The notes under the pieces are model-generated. The model saw only the letters and a program-made list of their open reading frames with translations, made no database searches and was not told the origin of the DNA. From MFD09286-c1 sp963701015 (GTDB lineage: Bacteria > Bacteroidota > Bacteroidia > Bacteroidales > DTGW01): DNA of 64,000 nucleotides. A program made the position numbers and the translations under genes. Position 1 is the first letter of the stretch, and each line of letters starts with the position of its first letter. The DNA lies in NCBI GenBank assembly GCA_963701015.1, contig OY969556.1:806001-870000 (forward strand). Direction: 5' to 3'. Positions 50,104-60,013 of this stretch are shown piece after piece.

Positions 50104-52560
50104 TTATTGCTGTGAAATCATTTTACCTGTTTGTATTACTTTATCATTCTTAAATACTTTATATATGTATATTCCAGTCGGGAATTTACTTGATTCAAAA
50201 ATGGTTGATTGTTGTGTTACGTTAGTATTCATAACCTCTGATCCCAATTCATTATATATTCTCAGTTGATAATTTTTAATTTGCAAATTATCATGAATAA
50301 CGATTGTTATGGAAGTCTTAAACGGATTAGGATAAATAGAAACCATTTCGGTTGAATTACCGTCTTTAGAATTAATACCTGAAACATCAATAACCGATAA
50401 AGAAACATTTACAGATGTTTTTATTAAAGGACATGTTCCTGATATAACAACATTATTATTGAATGCAGTATCAGACATCATCACAGGATTAATAGTCAAT
50501 GTAGCCGAAGTTGCACCAGAAATATTTCCTCCGTTTTCAATATTTACAATTCCTTTTTTCCACTGATAAGTAATATTTGTTCCTGTGGCTATAACTGTAA
50601 AACTTATTGAACTTCCAACATTCGCTGTTTGCTTAATTGGCTCTGTGGTTATAGAAGGTGAGGTATTAATTACCAATGAAGCATTTGAAGAAGTATCATT
50701 TGCCGAATTTGCCCCACTAACAACAACATTATAGTTTGTTGCAGCGTCATAGGTCAATGAAGTCAAAATTCTTAAGGTATCAGAAGTTGCACCTGAAATT
50801 GTTCCACCATTAACTATATTTACTCCTTTTCTTTTCCACTGATATGTGAGACCTGTTCCTACTGCGACTACTGAAAAAGTAGCTTTACTTCCTTCACAAA
50901 TAGTCAGATTTACAGGTTGCGTTGTAATGCTCGTTTCAACATTTAAAAGCAAAGAAACATTAGTTGAAGTAACAGGTGTTAAGTTTGTTCCACTTATTAC
51001 AACATTATAATTCGAAGCAGTATCTGAAATACTTACCGGATTAATTGTAAGGGTTGATGAAGTTGCACCCGATATATTCCCTGTATTTGTAAGATCAACA
51101 GTTCCTTTTCTCCACTGATAAGTGAGTCCTGTGCCTGTTGCAGCAATTGAAAAACTTGCAGAACCACCAACAACCGATGTTTGTTTTACAGGTTGTGTAT
51201 TGATAACCGGAACTATTGCATTGACACAAGTTGAGGGAATAGTTACTGTTGCCGCTGTAACAGATAAAGCACCATTTGTTGTAAGTGCCCTGCCATTCAA
51301 AACAACTCCAGTATTTAGCGCACCTAATGCTCCATTATTACATATAATTGTTCCGTTAAATACGGAATAATTATTAATGCTTACAGCACCTTCAATTTTC
51401 CAATATACATTTTTTGCCTGGGCGCCATTTATTAAAATCACTTTTGAATATGTACTGGTAGCAATAGCTCCATTTATTTGAATAACAAAAACTGCATCGG
51501 TCTTACCCATTGCATTCAGATACAAAGTATCTGTAAAAGTAACTGCACCATTTAAAAGATATGTATGAGGTGTAAGAACCAGGTTATTACCAAACTGAGC
51601 AGGATATAACAATTCTATATCATAAGGCAAAGTATTTATATAATTATAGGCAACTAATAAATCAGCTGCACATGCTGCTGTTGAGCCATCAGGAATAGGA
51701 TGTACTTTACCTGTTACTAACAAAGTGTCGTAACCTGTTGTTAATCCAACATTTGTTCCTACATCACCAGTAACATGAGTTATTCCAGAATTGGATACTG
51801 CACCATTTGATGAAAATATACCATAACATGCTGCAGAACCAAGTGATGGAGCTATAGGGCCTGAAAGAACCGGACTTCCACATCCAATTGGCGTATAAGC
51901 TAAAATACCATCAACAATTACAGCACCAGCAGTGGACAATGCCCTGCCTTCGAGAGTATCACCTGTATTCATATTTATTGCAGCATTATTTGCTATTACT
52001 GTTCCTTTCATAGAAGTTCCTGAAGCCATACTCACCAAACCTTCAACTTTCCAAAACACATTGCATGCCATTGCACCATTAATAAGTTTAATTTTTGAAT
52101 TGGCATTGGTTGAAAGTGGCCCTTGTATTTGAAATATAAATACAGCATTGGCATCACCTTTTGCATTTAAAGTAAGTACCAGGTTTAATGTTGTTGCACT
52201 TGAAATTGAATATACGCCTGCCACAAGTGTATCACCGTTTCCCAATAAAGGAGCTGGAAAAAATGTTGGAACAGTACTGTTCAATTGATTATATGCAATC
52301 AATAAGTCAGAAGCACACTGGGCACTTGTTCCATCACCATCGTGCATACCTCCATTTACATTACCAAACGCTGTACTCGATCCATTGTTTGTACCAACAT
52401 TGCCTGTTAGCTGCGATATTCCTGAATTGCTCACGGCTCCATTGGTAGAAAATAGAACAAAATTTGCCGCAGTTCCTAAGGGAGGAGCTTGCGCATAATT
52501 TAAAATCGGTACTAATAACAGCAAACCTGCTATTAATATATTGCGTAATTTCTTCTTCAT
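50104..52560 (-). CDS. T9SS-secreted protein with two DUF3494 ice-binding-like domains
   Basis: The 818-residue protein has a signal peptide (1-23) and two DUF3494 domains (about 28-225 and 235-440). Both show SNSGI, a GVYSISSATTLN or HTYLLNGAVTFT strand, and NVFWKVEGLVS or NVYWKIEGAVS. Three Ig-like repeats follow (about 450-725) with TYQWRKG or TYQWKKG, then a type A T9SS sorting domain (about 740-818: YPNPFKTSITI, PTGIYIYKV). DUF3494 is the fold of many ice-binding proteins, but members without ice activity act as adhesins. It should be exported to the surface. Site 16 lies 40 nt upstream. Confidence 0.92.
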   Translation of the reverse strand: MKKKLRNILIAGLLLLVPILNYAQAPPLGTAANFVLFSTNGAVSNSGISQLTGNVGTNNGSSTAFGNVNGGMHDGDGTSAQCASDLLIAYNQLNSTVPTFFPAPLLGNGDTLVAGVYSISSATTLNLVLTLNAKGDANAVFIFQIQGPLSTNANSKIKLINGAMACNVFWKVEGLVSMASGTSMKGTVIANNAAINMNTGDTLEGRALSTAGAVIVDGILAYTPIGCGSPVLSGPIAPSLGSAACYGIFSSNGAVSNSGITHVTGDVGTNVGLTTGYDTLLVTGKVHPIPDGSTAACAADLLVAYNYINTLPYDIELLYPAQFGNNLVLTPHTYLLNGAVTFTDTLYLNAMGKTDAVFVIQINGAIATSTYSKVILINGAQAKNVYWKIEGAVSINNYSVFNGTIICNNGALGALNTGVVLNGRALTTNGALSVTAATVTIPSTCVNAIVPVINTQPVKQTSVVGGSASFSIAATGTGLTYQWRKGTVDLTNTGNISGATSSTLTINPVSISDTASNYNVVISGTNLTPVTSTNVSLLLNVETSITTQPVNLTICEGSKATFSVVAVGTGLTYQWKRKGVNIVNGGTISGATSDTLRILTSLTYDAATNYNVVVSGANSANDTSSNASLVINTSPSITTEPIKQTANVGSSISFTVIATGTNITYQWKKGIVNIENGGNISGATSATLTINPVMMSDTAFNNNVVISGTCPLIKTSVNVSLSVIDVSGINSKDGNSTEMVSIYPNPFKTSITIVIHDNLQIKNYQLRIYNELGSEVMNTNVTQQSTIFESSKFPTGIYIYKVFKNDKVIQTGKMISQQ

Positions 52561-52599
52561 TTTATTTTTATTAAGTTATGAATGAATTTTCACAACAAG

Positions 52600-52665
52600 C
52601 AAAGGTCAGTTCATCCATAGCGAAATATGTTACATAACTTTGGAAATAAGTTGTATAATTCTCAT
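52600..52665 (-). promoter_or_regulatory. 21-bp direct-repeat promoter, site 16
   Basis: ATGTAAC (52629-52635) and ATACAAC (52650-52656) lie 21 bp apart on the minus strand, with GACCTTTG at 52600-52607 after 20 bp. It lies 40 nt before the DUF3494 protein gene and is the rightmost copy in the window. Confidence 0.82.
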
Positions 52666-52754
52666 ATTTACAAAATTATAATCCAATATGTTAATAGAAT
52701 TTCGTGGATAAAAATTTTTAAACTTGCAAAAATTTAATCTGTAGATTTTAGGTA

Positions 52755-54521
52755 TTATAACCTTACCCCGATTACTAAAATATCATCAATTTGTTCGGTT
52801 TCACCTTTCCAATTTTCAATGAAATTGTCTAAATGTTTTTCTTGATCTTTCATCGATTTTTCCTGAATATCAAGTAATACTTCTTTAAATCTATGTTTCA
52901 TTAATTTTTTTTCATATTTTCCACCAAATTGATCAGCATAGCCATCGGAAGAAATATAAAAAGTATCTCCTTGATTTAATTTTATTTCATGACTATCGAA
53001 ATGCTGATTATTGCTGGTATAACCACCTATGGCTTCATTTGTTCCTCTAATTTCTTCCACTTCTGTTTTCCCTTTTCTAATAATCCAAAGAGGAATATTT
53101 GCACCGGCATACTTTAAAATTTTTTTTTTTGCATTTACAGAACAAATAGCAATGTCCATACCGTCTTTTGTTGATTCAAAGGTATCAGATTGGTGCAATG
53201 TATTTTTAATACCAATATTTAAGTATTCTAAAATTTTAGACGTGTCGGTACTCATTGAAATTGCATCGGTCAGTTTTTCGGAACCAATCATACTCATTAA
53301 TGCTCCAGGTACACCATGTCCAGTGCAATCAGCAGCAATTATAAATACTGATTGATTGTTTTCATGAAAAAAATAAAAATCGCCGCTGACAATATCTTTT
53401 GGTTTAAAAAGGACAAAACTTTGAGTTAATGAAGCGTATATTTCTTCTTTTCTTGGCAGTTTAGCCTGCTGTATGCGTCTGGCACAATTTATACTATCTG
53501 TTATAACTTTGTTTTTTTCTTCAATTAGGAATTTATATTTTTCTTCTGCTTCTTTTTTAACGTTTGCAATTGCTAATTCATCTGCTCTTTTTGCTTTTTC
53601 TTCATTTTGAAAGGCAAGTTCTTTGTTAGCAATAACCAATTCTGCTGCTCGTTTTATTTTCTCTTGATTTTGAAAAGCCAATTCTCTATTGATTAATATA
53701 TATTTTTCGTTTTGAGCCTTTATAAGTTCATTTTTTCCTTTGAGTTTTATCTCCGCCTTCTTGCGTTCTGTTATATCATGGATTACACCTTGCATACCAG
53801 CAATTATGTCATGTTCCAGAAACGGTACTGCTTTTATTTCAATATAAATTGAGTTACCATCAATGCTTATAAATTCCATCTCTAATCCATCTACTTTTCT
53901 TTTGTTATCGATTAAATTTTTGAAAAGATGGGTTATTTTATTTATATGATTTGTTTTATTAAACTGGTCAGTTAATTCTTTAGGACTTTTAAATCCCAAA
54001 ATTTTAGCCATTGCATTATTGGCAAATGTGATTATTCCCAAGTTATTAGCGATGAAATAACCATCGTTCACCTCATTTATTAAATCTTTATATTTTTTTT
54101 CACTTTCAAGTAAAGCTGTTTCAGCCAATTTTCGGTTAATATCCAGTTCATGTTCATGTATCGCTCTTTTAATCGCAGGTATCAACCTTTCTAATTTATT
54201 TTTGAGCACATAATCGGTAGCACCATTTAACATTGCATTAATAGCCCTATCTTCCCCAATAGAACCAGAAACAAAGATAAACGGCATATATGAATATTTC
54301 TCTCTAGCTACCTTTAAAGCCTCGTTACCATTATAATTGGGCAAACTATAATCGGATAAAATTATGTCTATTTTCTCCGTTTCAAGTATATTTAAATAAT
54401 CATGCTCATTTTCAACCAAAAAATAATCGTATTCAATTCTTTCATTTTCAATCAATGATCGAATGAGTTCAGAATCTAGTAAAGAATCTTCTAAATGCAA
54501 TATCTTTATTTTGCTATTCAT
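52755..54521 (-). CDS. REC-PAS-SpoIIE phosphatase (PP2C-type) regulator
   Basis: The 588-residue protein has a receiver (about 1-125; acceptor Asp in IILSDYSLPNYNG), a PAS domain (about 140-260) and a coiled coil. The coil carries two copies of the 21-residue ELAFQNEEKAKRADELAIAN unit. The C-terminal SpoIIE/PP2C phosphatase (about 350-588) has metal-binding Asp residues in DIVSGDFYFF and AADCTGHGVPGALM. Such proteins dephosphorylate anti-anti-sigma or similar partners when their receiver is phosphorylated. It ends the signalling operon that enters at 64000. No STAS partner is encoded nearby. Confidence 0.92.
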   Translation of the reverse strand: MNSKIKILHLEDSLLDSELIRSLIENERIEYDYFLVENEHDYLNILETEKIDIILSDYSLPNYNGNEALKVAREKYSYMPFIFVSGSIGEDRAINAMLNGATDYVLKNKLERLIPAIKRAIHEHELDINRKLAETALLESEKKYKDLINEVNDGYFIANNLGIITFANNAMAKILGFKSPKELTDQFNKTNHINKITHLFKNLIDNKRKVDGLEMEFISIDGNSIYIEIKAVPFLEHDIIAGMQGVIHDITERKKAEIKLKGKNELIKAQNEKYILINRELAFQNQEKIKRAAELVIANKELAFQNEEKAKRADELAIANVKKEAEEKYKFLIEEKNKVITDSINCARRIQQAKLPRKEEIYASLTQSFVLFKPKDIVSGDFYFFHENNQSVFIIAADCTGHGVPGALMSMIGSEKLTDAISMSTDTSKILEYLNIGIKNTLHQSDTFESTKDGMDIAICSVNAKKKILKYAGANIPLWIIRKGKTEVEEIRGTNEAIGGYTSNNQHFDSHEIKLNQGDTFYISSDGYADQFGGKYEKKLMKHRFKEVLLDIQEKSMKDQEKHLDNFIENWKGETEQIDDILVIGVRL

Positions 54522-54564
54522 TAATTTTATTTGCCAAAGAATAATTCAATCATTTTAATATGAT

Positions 54565-55047
54565 TTACAAATCATTTATCCTATATTTATTTAATTTTCT
54601 CCATTGCAATATCATGCCAACACATACATCTTTTCTCCTATATGTGCCAGTATCAGTTTGATTTGCCAATAGAGTTAATTTTATAATTATATTCTGAGTG
54701 TTATTTATTCCTACTTTAATTGACCCTTTGTAATCGCTTTTTGCATTATCAAATATTTCTTTATTTGTCACTGTTTCAAATAATCTTATATTTAAGGGAT
54801 AATACATCTGATCAGCACAAAAAGAAATAATATAATCTCTATTACCTTTAAACACTACATTATATGTAAGTGTATCTTTTATATTGATTGATATATGTTT
54901 TGGATGCATATATATTTTATAATAACTATCATAACATTGCCTGCAATTGACAAATTTTGAATAATTATAATAATCATCGCACTCCTGGCTATAACTTAAT
55001 ATAGAAAAAAGACAGATTAGGAAAAGTATGGTTTTGAGTTTTCTCAT
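54565..55047 (-). CDS. secreted protein, third of three tandem paralogs
   Basis: The 160-residue protein has a signal peptide (about 1-19) and a pattern shared with the next two genes: a Cys-rich start (NCRQCYDSYYKIYMHP), then INIKDTLTYNVVFKGNRDYI, FCADQMYYPLNIRLF, an INNTQNIIIKLTL strand and VCVGMILQWRKL. The beta-rich layout suggests a small sandwich with a disulfide. I know no named family. It lies 25 nt after the second paralog and 43 nt before the SpoIIE gene. Confidence 0.75.
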   Translation of the reverse strand: MRKLKTILFLICLFSILSYSQECDDYYNYSKFVNCRQCYDSYYKIYMHPKHISINIKDTLTYNVVFKGNRDYIISFCADQMYYPLNIRLFETVTNKEIFDNAKSDYKGSIKVGINNTQNIIIKLTLLANQTDTGTYRRKDVCVGMILQWRKLNKYRINDL

Positions 55048-55071
55048 TTAATTTAACTATATAAATTCTAA

Positions 55072-55542
55072 TTAATCTAAATCGGGAAATATTTTTTTCC
55101 ATTGCATATCTAAACCTATACAAATTTTATCATCACTTTTTATTCTGTTCTTGTCAATTTTATCTGCCATAAGTATAACTTCCAAAATAATATTTTGAGT
55201 GTTATACAGCGTCATTGTAATTGATTCATTAAAATTATCAGATGCATTATTATACAGTTCTTTTTTTGTTGTGGATTGCAATAACCTTATATTTAGCGGA
55301 TAATAATTGTGATTAGCACAAAAGGATAGAATATAATCTCTGTTCCCTGAAAATGTAATTTCGTATATAAGCGTATCATTTATATTAACAGCAGCGTTTT
55401 TATGCTGCAAAAAAATCGCATAATTTTTAATAATTATAACCTTGCAATTAGTCGAATTTTCAAAATCGGAACAGTCTTGCCCATAGCTAATGACTGAAAA
55501 ATAACTTAGTAAGAACAATATAACTTTGAATCTTATTTTCAT
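55072..55542 (-). CDS. secreted protein, second of three tandem paralogs
   Basis: The 156-residue protein has a signal peptide (about 1-20) and the shared blocks VNINDTLIYEITFSGNRDYI, FCANHNYYPLNIRLLQ, YNTQNIILEVILMAD and ICIGLDMQWKKI. It lacks the CxxC of its neighbours at the start. It is packed 24 nt after the first paralog, a clear sign of local duplication within an operon. The function is not recognisable. Confidence 0.75.
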   Translation of the reverse strand: MKIRFKVILFLLSYFSVISYGQDCSDFENSTNCKVIIIKNYAIFLQHKNAAVNINDTLIYEITFSGNRDYILSFCANHNYYPLNIRLLQSTTKKELYNNASDNFNESITMTLYNTQNIILEVILMADKIDKNRIKSDDKICIGLDMQWKKIFPDLD

Positions 55543-55566
55543 TATAATTTACCTGATTTTTAGAAA

Positions 55567-56043
55567 TTAATCATTTTTAGTATCTGTTTTTTTCCATTGC
55601 AATATAAAACCAACGCAAACTTCATCTTTGCTTTTAATTTTGTTTTTGCCAAATTTTAATGCGCCAAATGCAACCTTTATAATTAAACTTTGAGTATTTA
55701 TGAATCCTACGCCTATTGATTCAAAGCAATCATCTCTAGAATTATTATATAGTTCTTCTCCAGTAGCCGGTTGAATAATTTTGATATAAATAGGGTAATA
55801 TATATCATCTGCGCATAAAGAAATAATATAATCTCTTCCACCCTTGAAAACAATATCAAATGTTAATGTGTCATTGATGCCAGCTTTTACATTCCTTGGC
55901 GTCTGGTACATCTTGTAATCTTTCCTTATACATTTTTTGCAATTGACAAGCTTATATGAATTTGAAGTCTCACTGCAATCCTCGCTATATGAAATATTTG
56001 TAAAAAGGATTATAAGAAACAGTATAATTTTATATTTTTTCAC
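55567..56043 (-). CDS. secreted protein, first of three tandem paralogs
   Basis: The 158-residue protein has a signal peptide (about 1-19, ending NISYS) and the shared blocks NCKKCIRKDYKMYQTP, INDTLTFDIVFKGGRDYI, LCADDIYYPIYIKIIQ and VCVGFILQWKK. It follows the lipoprotein gene by 31 nt. The three copies keep the same cysteine near DY(I)LS(F/L)CA, which may pair with the last conserved Cys. The role is unknown but probably tied to the upstream ABC transporter. Confidence 0.75.
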   Translation of the reverse strand: MKKYKIILFLIILFTNISYSEDCSETSNSYKLVNCKKCIRKDYKMYQTPRNVKAGINDTLTFDIVFKGGRDYIISLCADDIYYPIYIKIIQPATGEELYNNSRDDCFESIGVGFINTQSLIIKVAFGALKFGKNKIKSKDEVCVGFILQWKKTDTKND

Positions 56044-56074
56044 TAGAATATATTTTAAAATTTAGAAATTGTAT

Positions 56075-56965
56075 TTATCTTGTTATTGTTTTTCTGATTT
56101 TTATTATACTTTCTTTGAATGAATTGAATTGAGCTTCAGTAAAAACAGTTGTTTTGCCACCAGTGATTATTAAATGATACTTACTGTCTTCCTTCACTTT
56201 TACATTTTCTTCTATTTTACTGAATTGTTCAAAGGCGTCATTTATTTGTGCAATATATGAAAATGACTTGGCCATATCCTCAGAAGAGACGTACTTCTTA
56301 GAATATTTAAACAGATTTTTAAATGCAAATTTTTGTTCCGTGATTTTGCGTACAATAAGATTTTGACTGGAATATTCTTTCACATTATTTACTGAAAGAT
56401 AAAGGCATTCGATATAGGCTCCAATACTAATAATGGCGACATCATTTTGTCGATTGTTATTCTCCAGGTTGTTAATTATTTTATTGAAGAACTCATCGCT
56501 TATTGCCATAAGTGAATCAATGGAATTATCTTTGTATTCCAGTTTTTCAATGAACTCGTTATTTATCTCAGTTGATAACATAACTTCATCACTCATATGC
56601 CTTATTGATGCCAGATAATATTCAGCTTCGTTGTTACGGCCAAATATGCAACAATATGAAAAATCGGCCAGGTAAACGCCAAGATTTAGATACTGATCGT
56701 TTTGTTTAATATATTGCTCGCGTTTATCATTCGAATTAAGTAATTCAGGATGAAACACAAGGCCACCTTCTTTTATAGTAGTTAAAACTTCCGAAGGTGA
56801 AGGGAACAAATAATAAACATTTGCAATTGCTTTCTTAATTTTGCCACTATCAGTAAATGAATCATCTGACAATGTTTTTTGATTGACGTTACAACCTCCT
56901 TTACACATAGAAAGTAACAAAAGGAATAAGAACCCACTTATAACGAAATTAATTTTATTTTTCAT
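56075..56965 (-). CDS. lipoprotein of the ABC-transporter operon
   Basis: The 296-residue protein has a lipoprotein signal (SGFLFLLLLSMC; an alternative Cys follows at KGGC). The mature region is helical, with VYYLFPSPSEVLTTIKEGGL, LNLGVYLADFSYCCIFGRNN and AIISIGAYIECLYLS. I recall a Bacteroidota lipoprotein family with the same PSP.E and LGVYGADLSY motifs, without a known role. It overlaps the end of the ABC transporter gene by 11 nt. Confidence 0.8.
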   Translation of the reverse strand: MKNKINFVISGFLFLLLLSMCKGGCNVNQKTLSDDSFTDSGKIKKAIANVYYLFPSPSEVLTTIKEGGLVFHPELLNSNDKREQYIKQNDQYLNLGVYLADFSYCCIFGRNNEAEYYLASIRHMSDEVMLSTEINNEFIEKLEYKDNSIDSLMAISDEFFNKIINNLENNNRQNDVAIISIGAYIECLYLSVNNVKEYSSQNLIVRKITEQKFAFKNLFKYSKKYVSSEDMAKSFSYIAQINDAFEQFSKIEENVKVKEDSKYHLIITGGKTTVFTEAQFNSFKESIIKIRKTITR

Positions 56966-59900
56966 GTTTTATATTTAATGTTAAAAGATTTATAATTCGT
57001 GGTAAGCCTTCAGATATTAATAATATATATAATAACAGTGATATAATCCATAGCATTGCAATATTGAAATAAAATGTTTCAATTAGTATTGGCCCAATTC
57101 TTTTTAAGGAAGAATAAAAATGCGTACGTCCGAATTTATTAAATGGTTCATCATATATAGGTTCATATTTTCGTATAATTTCGCCATGATCTATTACCAT
57201 CTTTTTAAACTCGTTATTTTCCAAAACATAATCAGCAAGGCTATTATTATAATATTGCTGTTTCAATTCAAGAACTGCTTCTTCATTATGGTTATATTTC
57301 GAAACCAAAGCGTCATATTTATTATTCATAGTTTTACTTATATTGTCCATTTGTTCAGATAATAATACTTTACAACTATTTATATAATTGCTAATATCTT
57401 CCAAATTTGATAGAGTAATATTATTTTCAATAGGTTTATAATTGTCAGGATTAGAAATTTTTATATTTAACTCTTTTAGTCCATTTTTCAGAACTGTTAT
57501 ATTATCTGTATTAAGTTTCCCATCAGTTAATTCTTGCTTCAAATCATTTGTAGTATGACTTAAAAATGGGATAAGATTATATAGTATATATGATGTATTA
57601 CTTTTCTTTTTTTCTATACCGAACCAATACTTTTGGTATTTATTTTTGCTAAACTGCTCAACCGCTAATGCTTCGAATGCCCATTGAGAAGGCATTATTT
57701 CGCCGATAATTGGAACATATTTTTCTGATTTTAAAAAATTATGTAACTTATCAAATGGAACAATGATTCCGCTTAATAAAATCAATGGTACCAACATTAA
57801 AGGAATGAGAATATAAATAGCAACAAGTGATTTAAATGCCAATGAAATATTCAAGCCTATCATATTTGCACAACATGATGTTGAAAACAATATTAATCCA
57901 TTAGCTAAACTCATTCCTTTTATTTGCATAATAGTGTTCCCAACCCATACAAAAAGAAAAATCTGTATAGCCGAAATCATGAACAGATAAAGCACTTTTG
58001 AATTAATATAACTGACTTTGCTTAACGAAATAAATTTCTCTCTTTCTCTGATTTTCCTATCCTTATGTATTTCTTCAGCACTAATAATCATTCCTACAAA
58101 CAAAGCTGATATAACGCTCATGAATAAGTAAACCGGAAGATTGATATTATTAATAAACAAATATTTATTTGCATTTGCAGCAGTTCCACTAGCATATTTA
58201 CAGAAAAAACCAAGGATAAATCCAAGAGCAGGGCTTATAATGATTATCATTGCCAAATATTGTGTATCAGCTATTTTTGAAAGTATTTGCCGTTTAAAGA
58301 AAATAATGAATTGACTGAATTTATCTGAAATCTGGAAATATACTTTTGGAATAGTTTTATTTTTAAGTTCTTTTAGTCCTATGGTATTAATATTTTTAAT
58401 ATAATGCATGTACCACTCTTGTGGTTCATGCTTCCTTATATTTTTATATTCTCCGTAAATATCTGTCTTCTTTTCCTCAACGATATGAAAAATATCTTCT
58501 GGATTAATATTATCGCAATTACTACATTCGTACGACTCTGAATCAATTTTACCAGCCAGGTGTTTAAAGTATTTTATAGCTTCTATTGTTTTACCATAAT
58601 AAATGGGATATCCACCCTTATCAAGTATTAGCAGCTGGTCTATTTGTTTATATATAACCGAAGATGGTTGATGAATATTTATAATTACATATTTTCCGTT
58701 ATATGTTTGTTCGTTAAGCAACCTGATTATATTTTCCGCATCATTTGATGAAAGCCCGGAAGTTGGTTCGTCTAACAACAATATAGCTGGTTCGCGAATA
58801 AGTTCAAGTGCTATATTAAGGCGTTTTCTTTCGCCCCACTTATAAATTTATCTAATGTCGATCCTACTTTTAAATTCCTTATATCATTCAATTCAAGTTC
58901 CAAAAGCAGATTATTTACTTTGTTTTCAATTTCAGAATTTGTTAAGTTTTTAAAACATAGTTTTGCATTATAATAAAGATTTTTATATACGGTTAATTCT
59001 TCAAACAATAAATCGTCCTGCGGAACAAAACCAATTACATTTTGAAAATTTATATGTTCGTCATATATACTGTGACCATTAATTAAAATGGAACCATTTT
59101 GAGGTTTAATAGTCCCGTTTAAAATGTTCATAAGTGTGGTTTTTCCGGTTCCACTGGCGCCCATTATACCCAGCAATTCTCCTGATTCACCGTGCATGGT
59201 TAATCTTTTTATACCATTATCACTTTTTTTAAAACGGTATTCAATATCAATAACAGAGAATTGTAAAGGTTCTTTGATTATATTTTCCAAATAATTTTCT
59301 ATCACTTCGTGATAATATATTGGCAAAATTTGTTCGGCTGATATAACAGAACTTTTCTGAAATAAATATATAGTCAGCGGAAAAGTCTTATTATTATTTA
59401 ATTCAATACTCTGCTCACCATTGTAGTAAAGCATAAACATTTTAACAGTTGGCAGATATAAAAAATAAATCTGGGCTTGCAGGTTTTCGCGATATATAAA
59501 TTTTATTTCGGGAAATATATTCAATTTGCCAGCTAATAGCAGGTTCTTTTTATCTTTTATTTGATGCAAATTTTCAAATATAAATTCACTTAATGATTGA
59601 TAATCATTGTTATTAAATCGGAATTCAGTAGCTATAAAATCAATGGTATCGCGCAGGCGATGATCTGTTTTATAGCCATAAAAATGATTTATTTGGTAAT
59701 ATTTTATAAACTGCAATAAATTAATAATAATAGAAATACGTTGCTTTATAGGAAGATCAGAACAAATGGAAATGCAAATAATATTTAATACTTTGTAATT
59801 TTCTTCCTTTATTAAAATTTCCTTTGAATTATTTAAATATTGCTCATGAAACTCTTTGAATTTATTTAGATAATAGTCGTAATTCTGAAGATGCAAATCT

Positions 59901-60013
59901 TTTCTGAGCAGCTTTTCAATAAAGCTTATAGTATGGTCTGCCATCACTTCCGAATGCATTACCGTGATATATGCAAACAACTTTAATAACGATATTAAAA
60001 GTGTTTCACTCAT
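56955..60013 (-). pseudogene. TerB-like/ABC ATPase-permease fusion, frameshifted at the signature motif
   Basis: Two frames (58811-60013, 400 residues; 56955-58781 plus the link) form one protein of about 1018 residues. It has a helical TerB-like N-terminus (YITVMHSEVMADHTISFIEK), an ABC domain with Walker A GASGTGKTTLMNIL, Q-loop VIGFVPQDDLLFEE and Walker B ILLLDEPTSGLSSNDAEN, then an ABC2-type permease. The break is at about 58834-58840. Expected ISGGERKRLNIAL reads ISGAKENALI-stop because a G run has four G instead of five. Restoring one G reopens the frame exactly. It could be inactivation, slippage control or a sequencing error. Confidence 0.85.

Noticed and set aside
7768..52665. The GTTACATAAC...GTTACAT...TTCACAC sequence as a mobile or REP-like intergenic repeat
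   Set aside because: Copies always stand upstream of genes in the gene's orientation, with fixed spacing to a -7 box, and they lack inverted-repeat ends. Promoter function explains this better.
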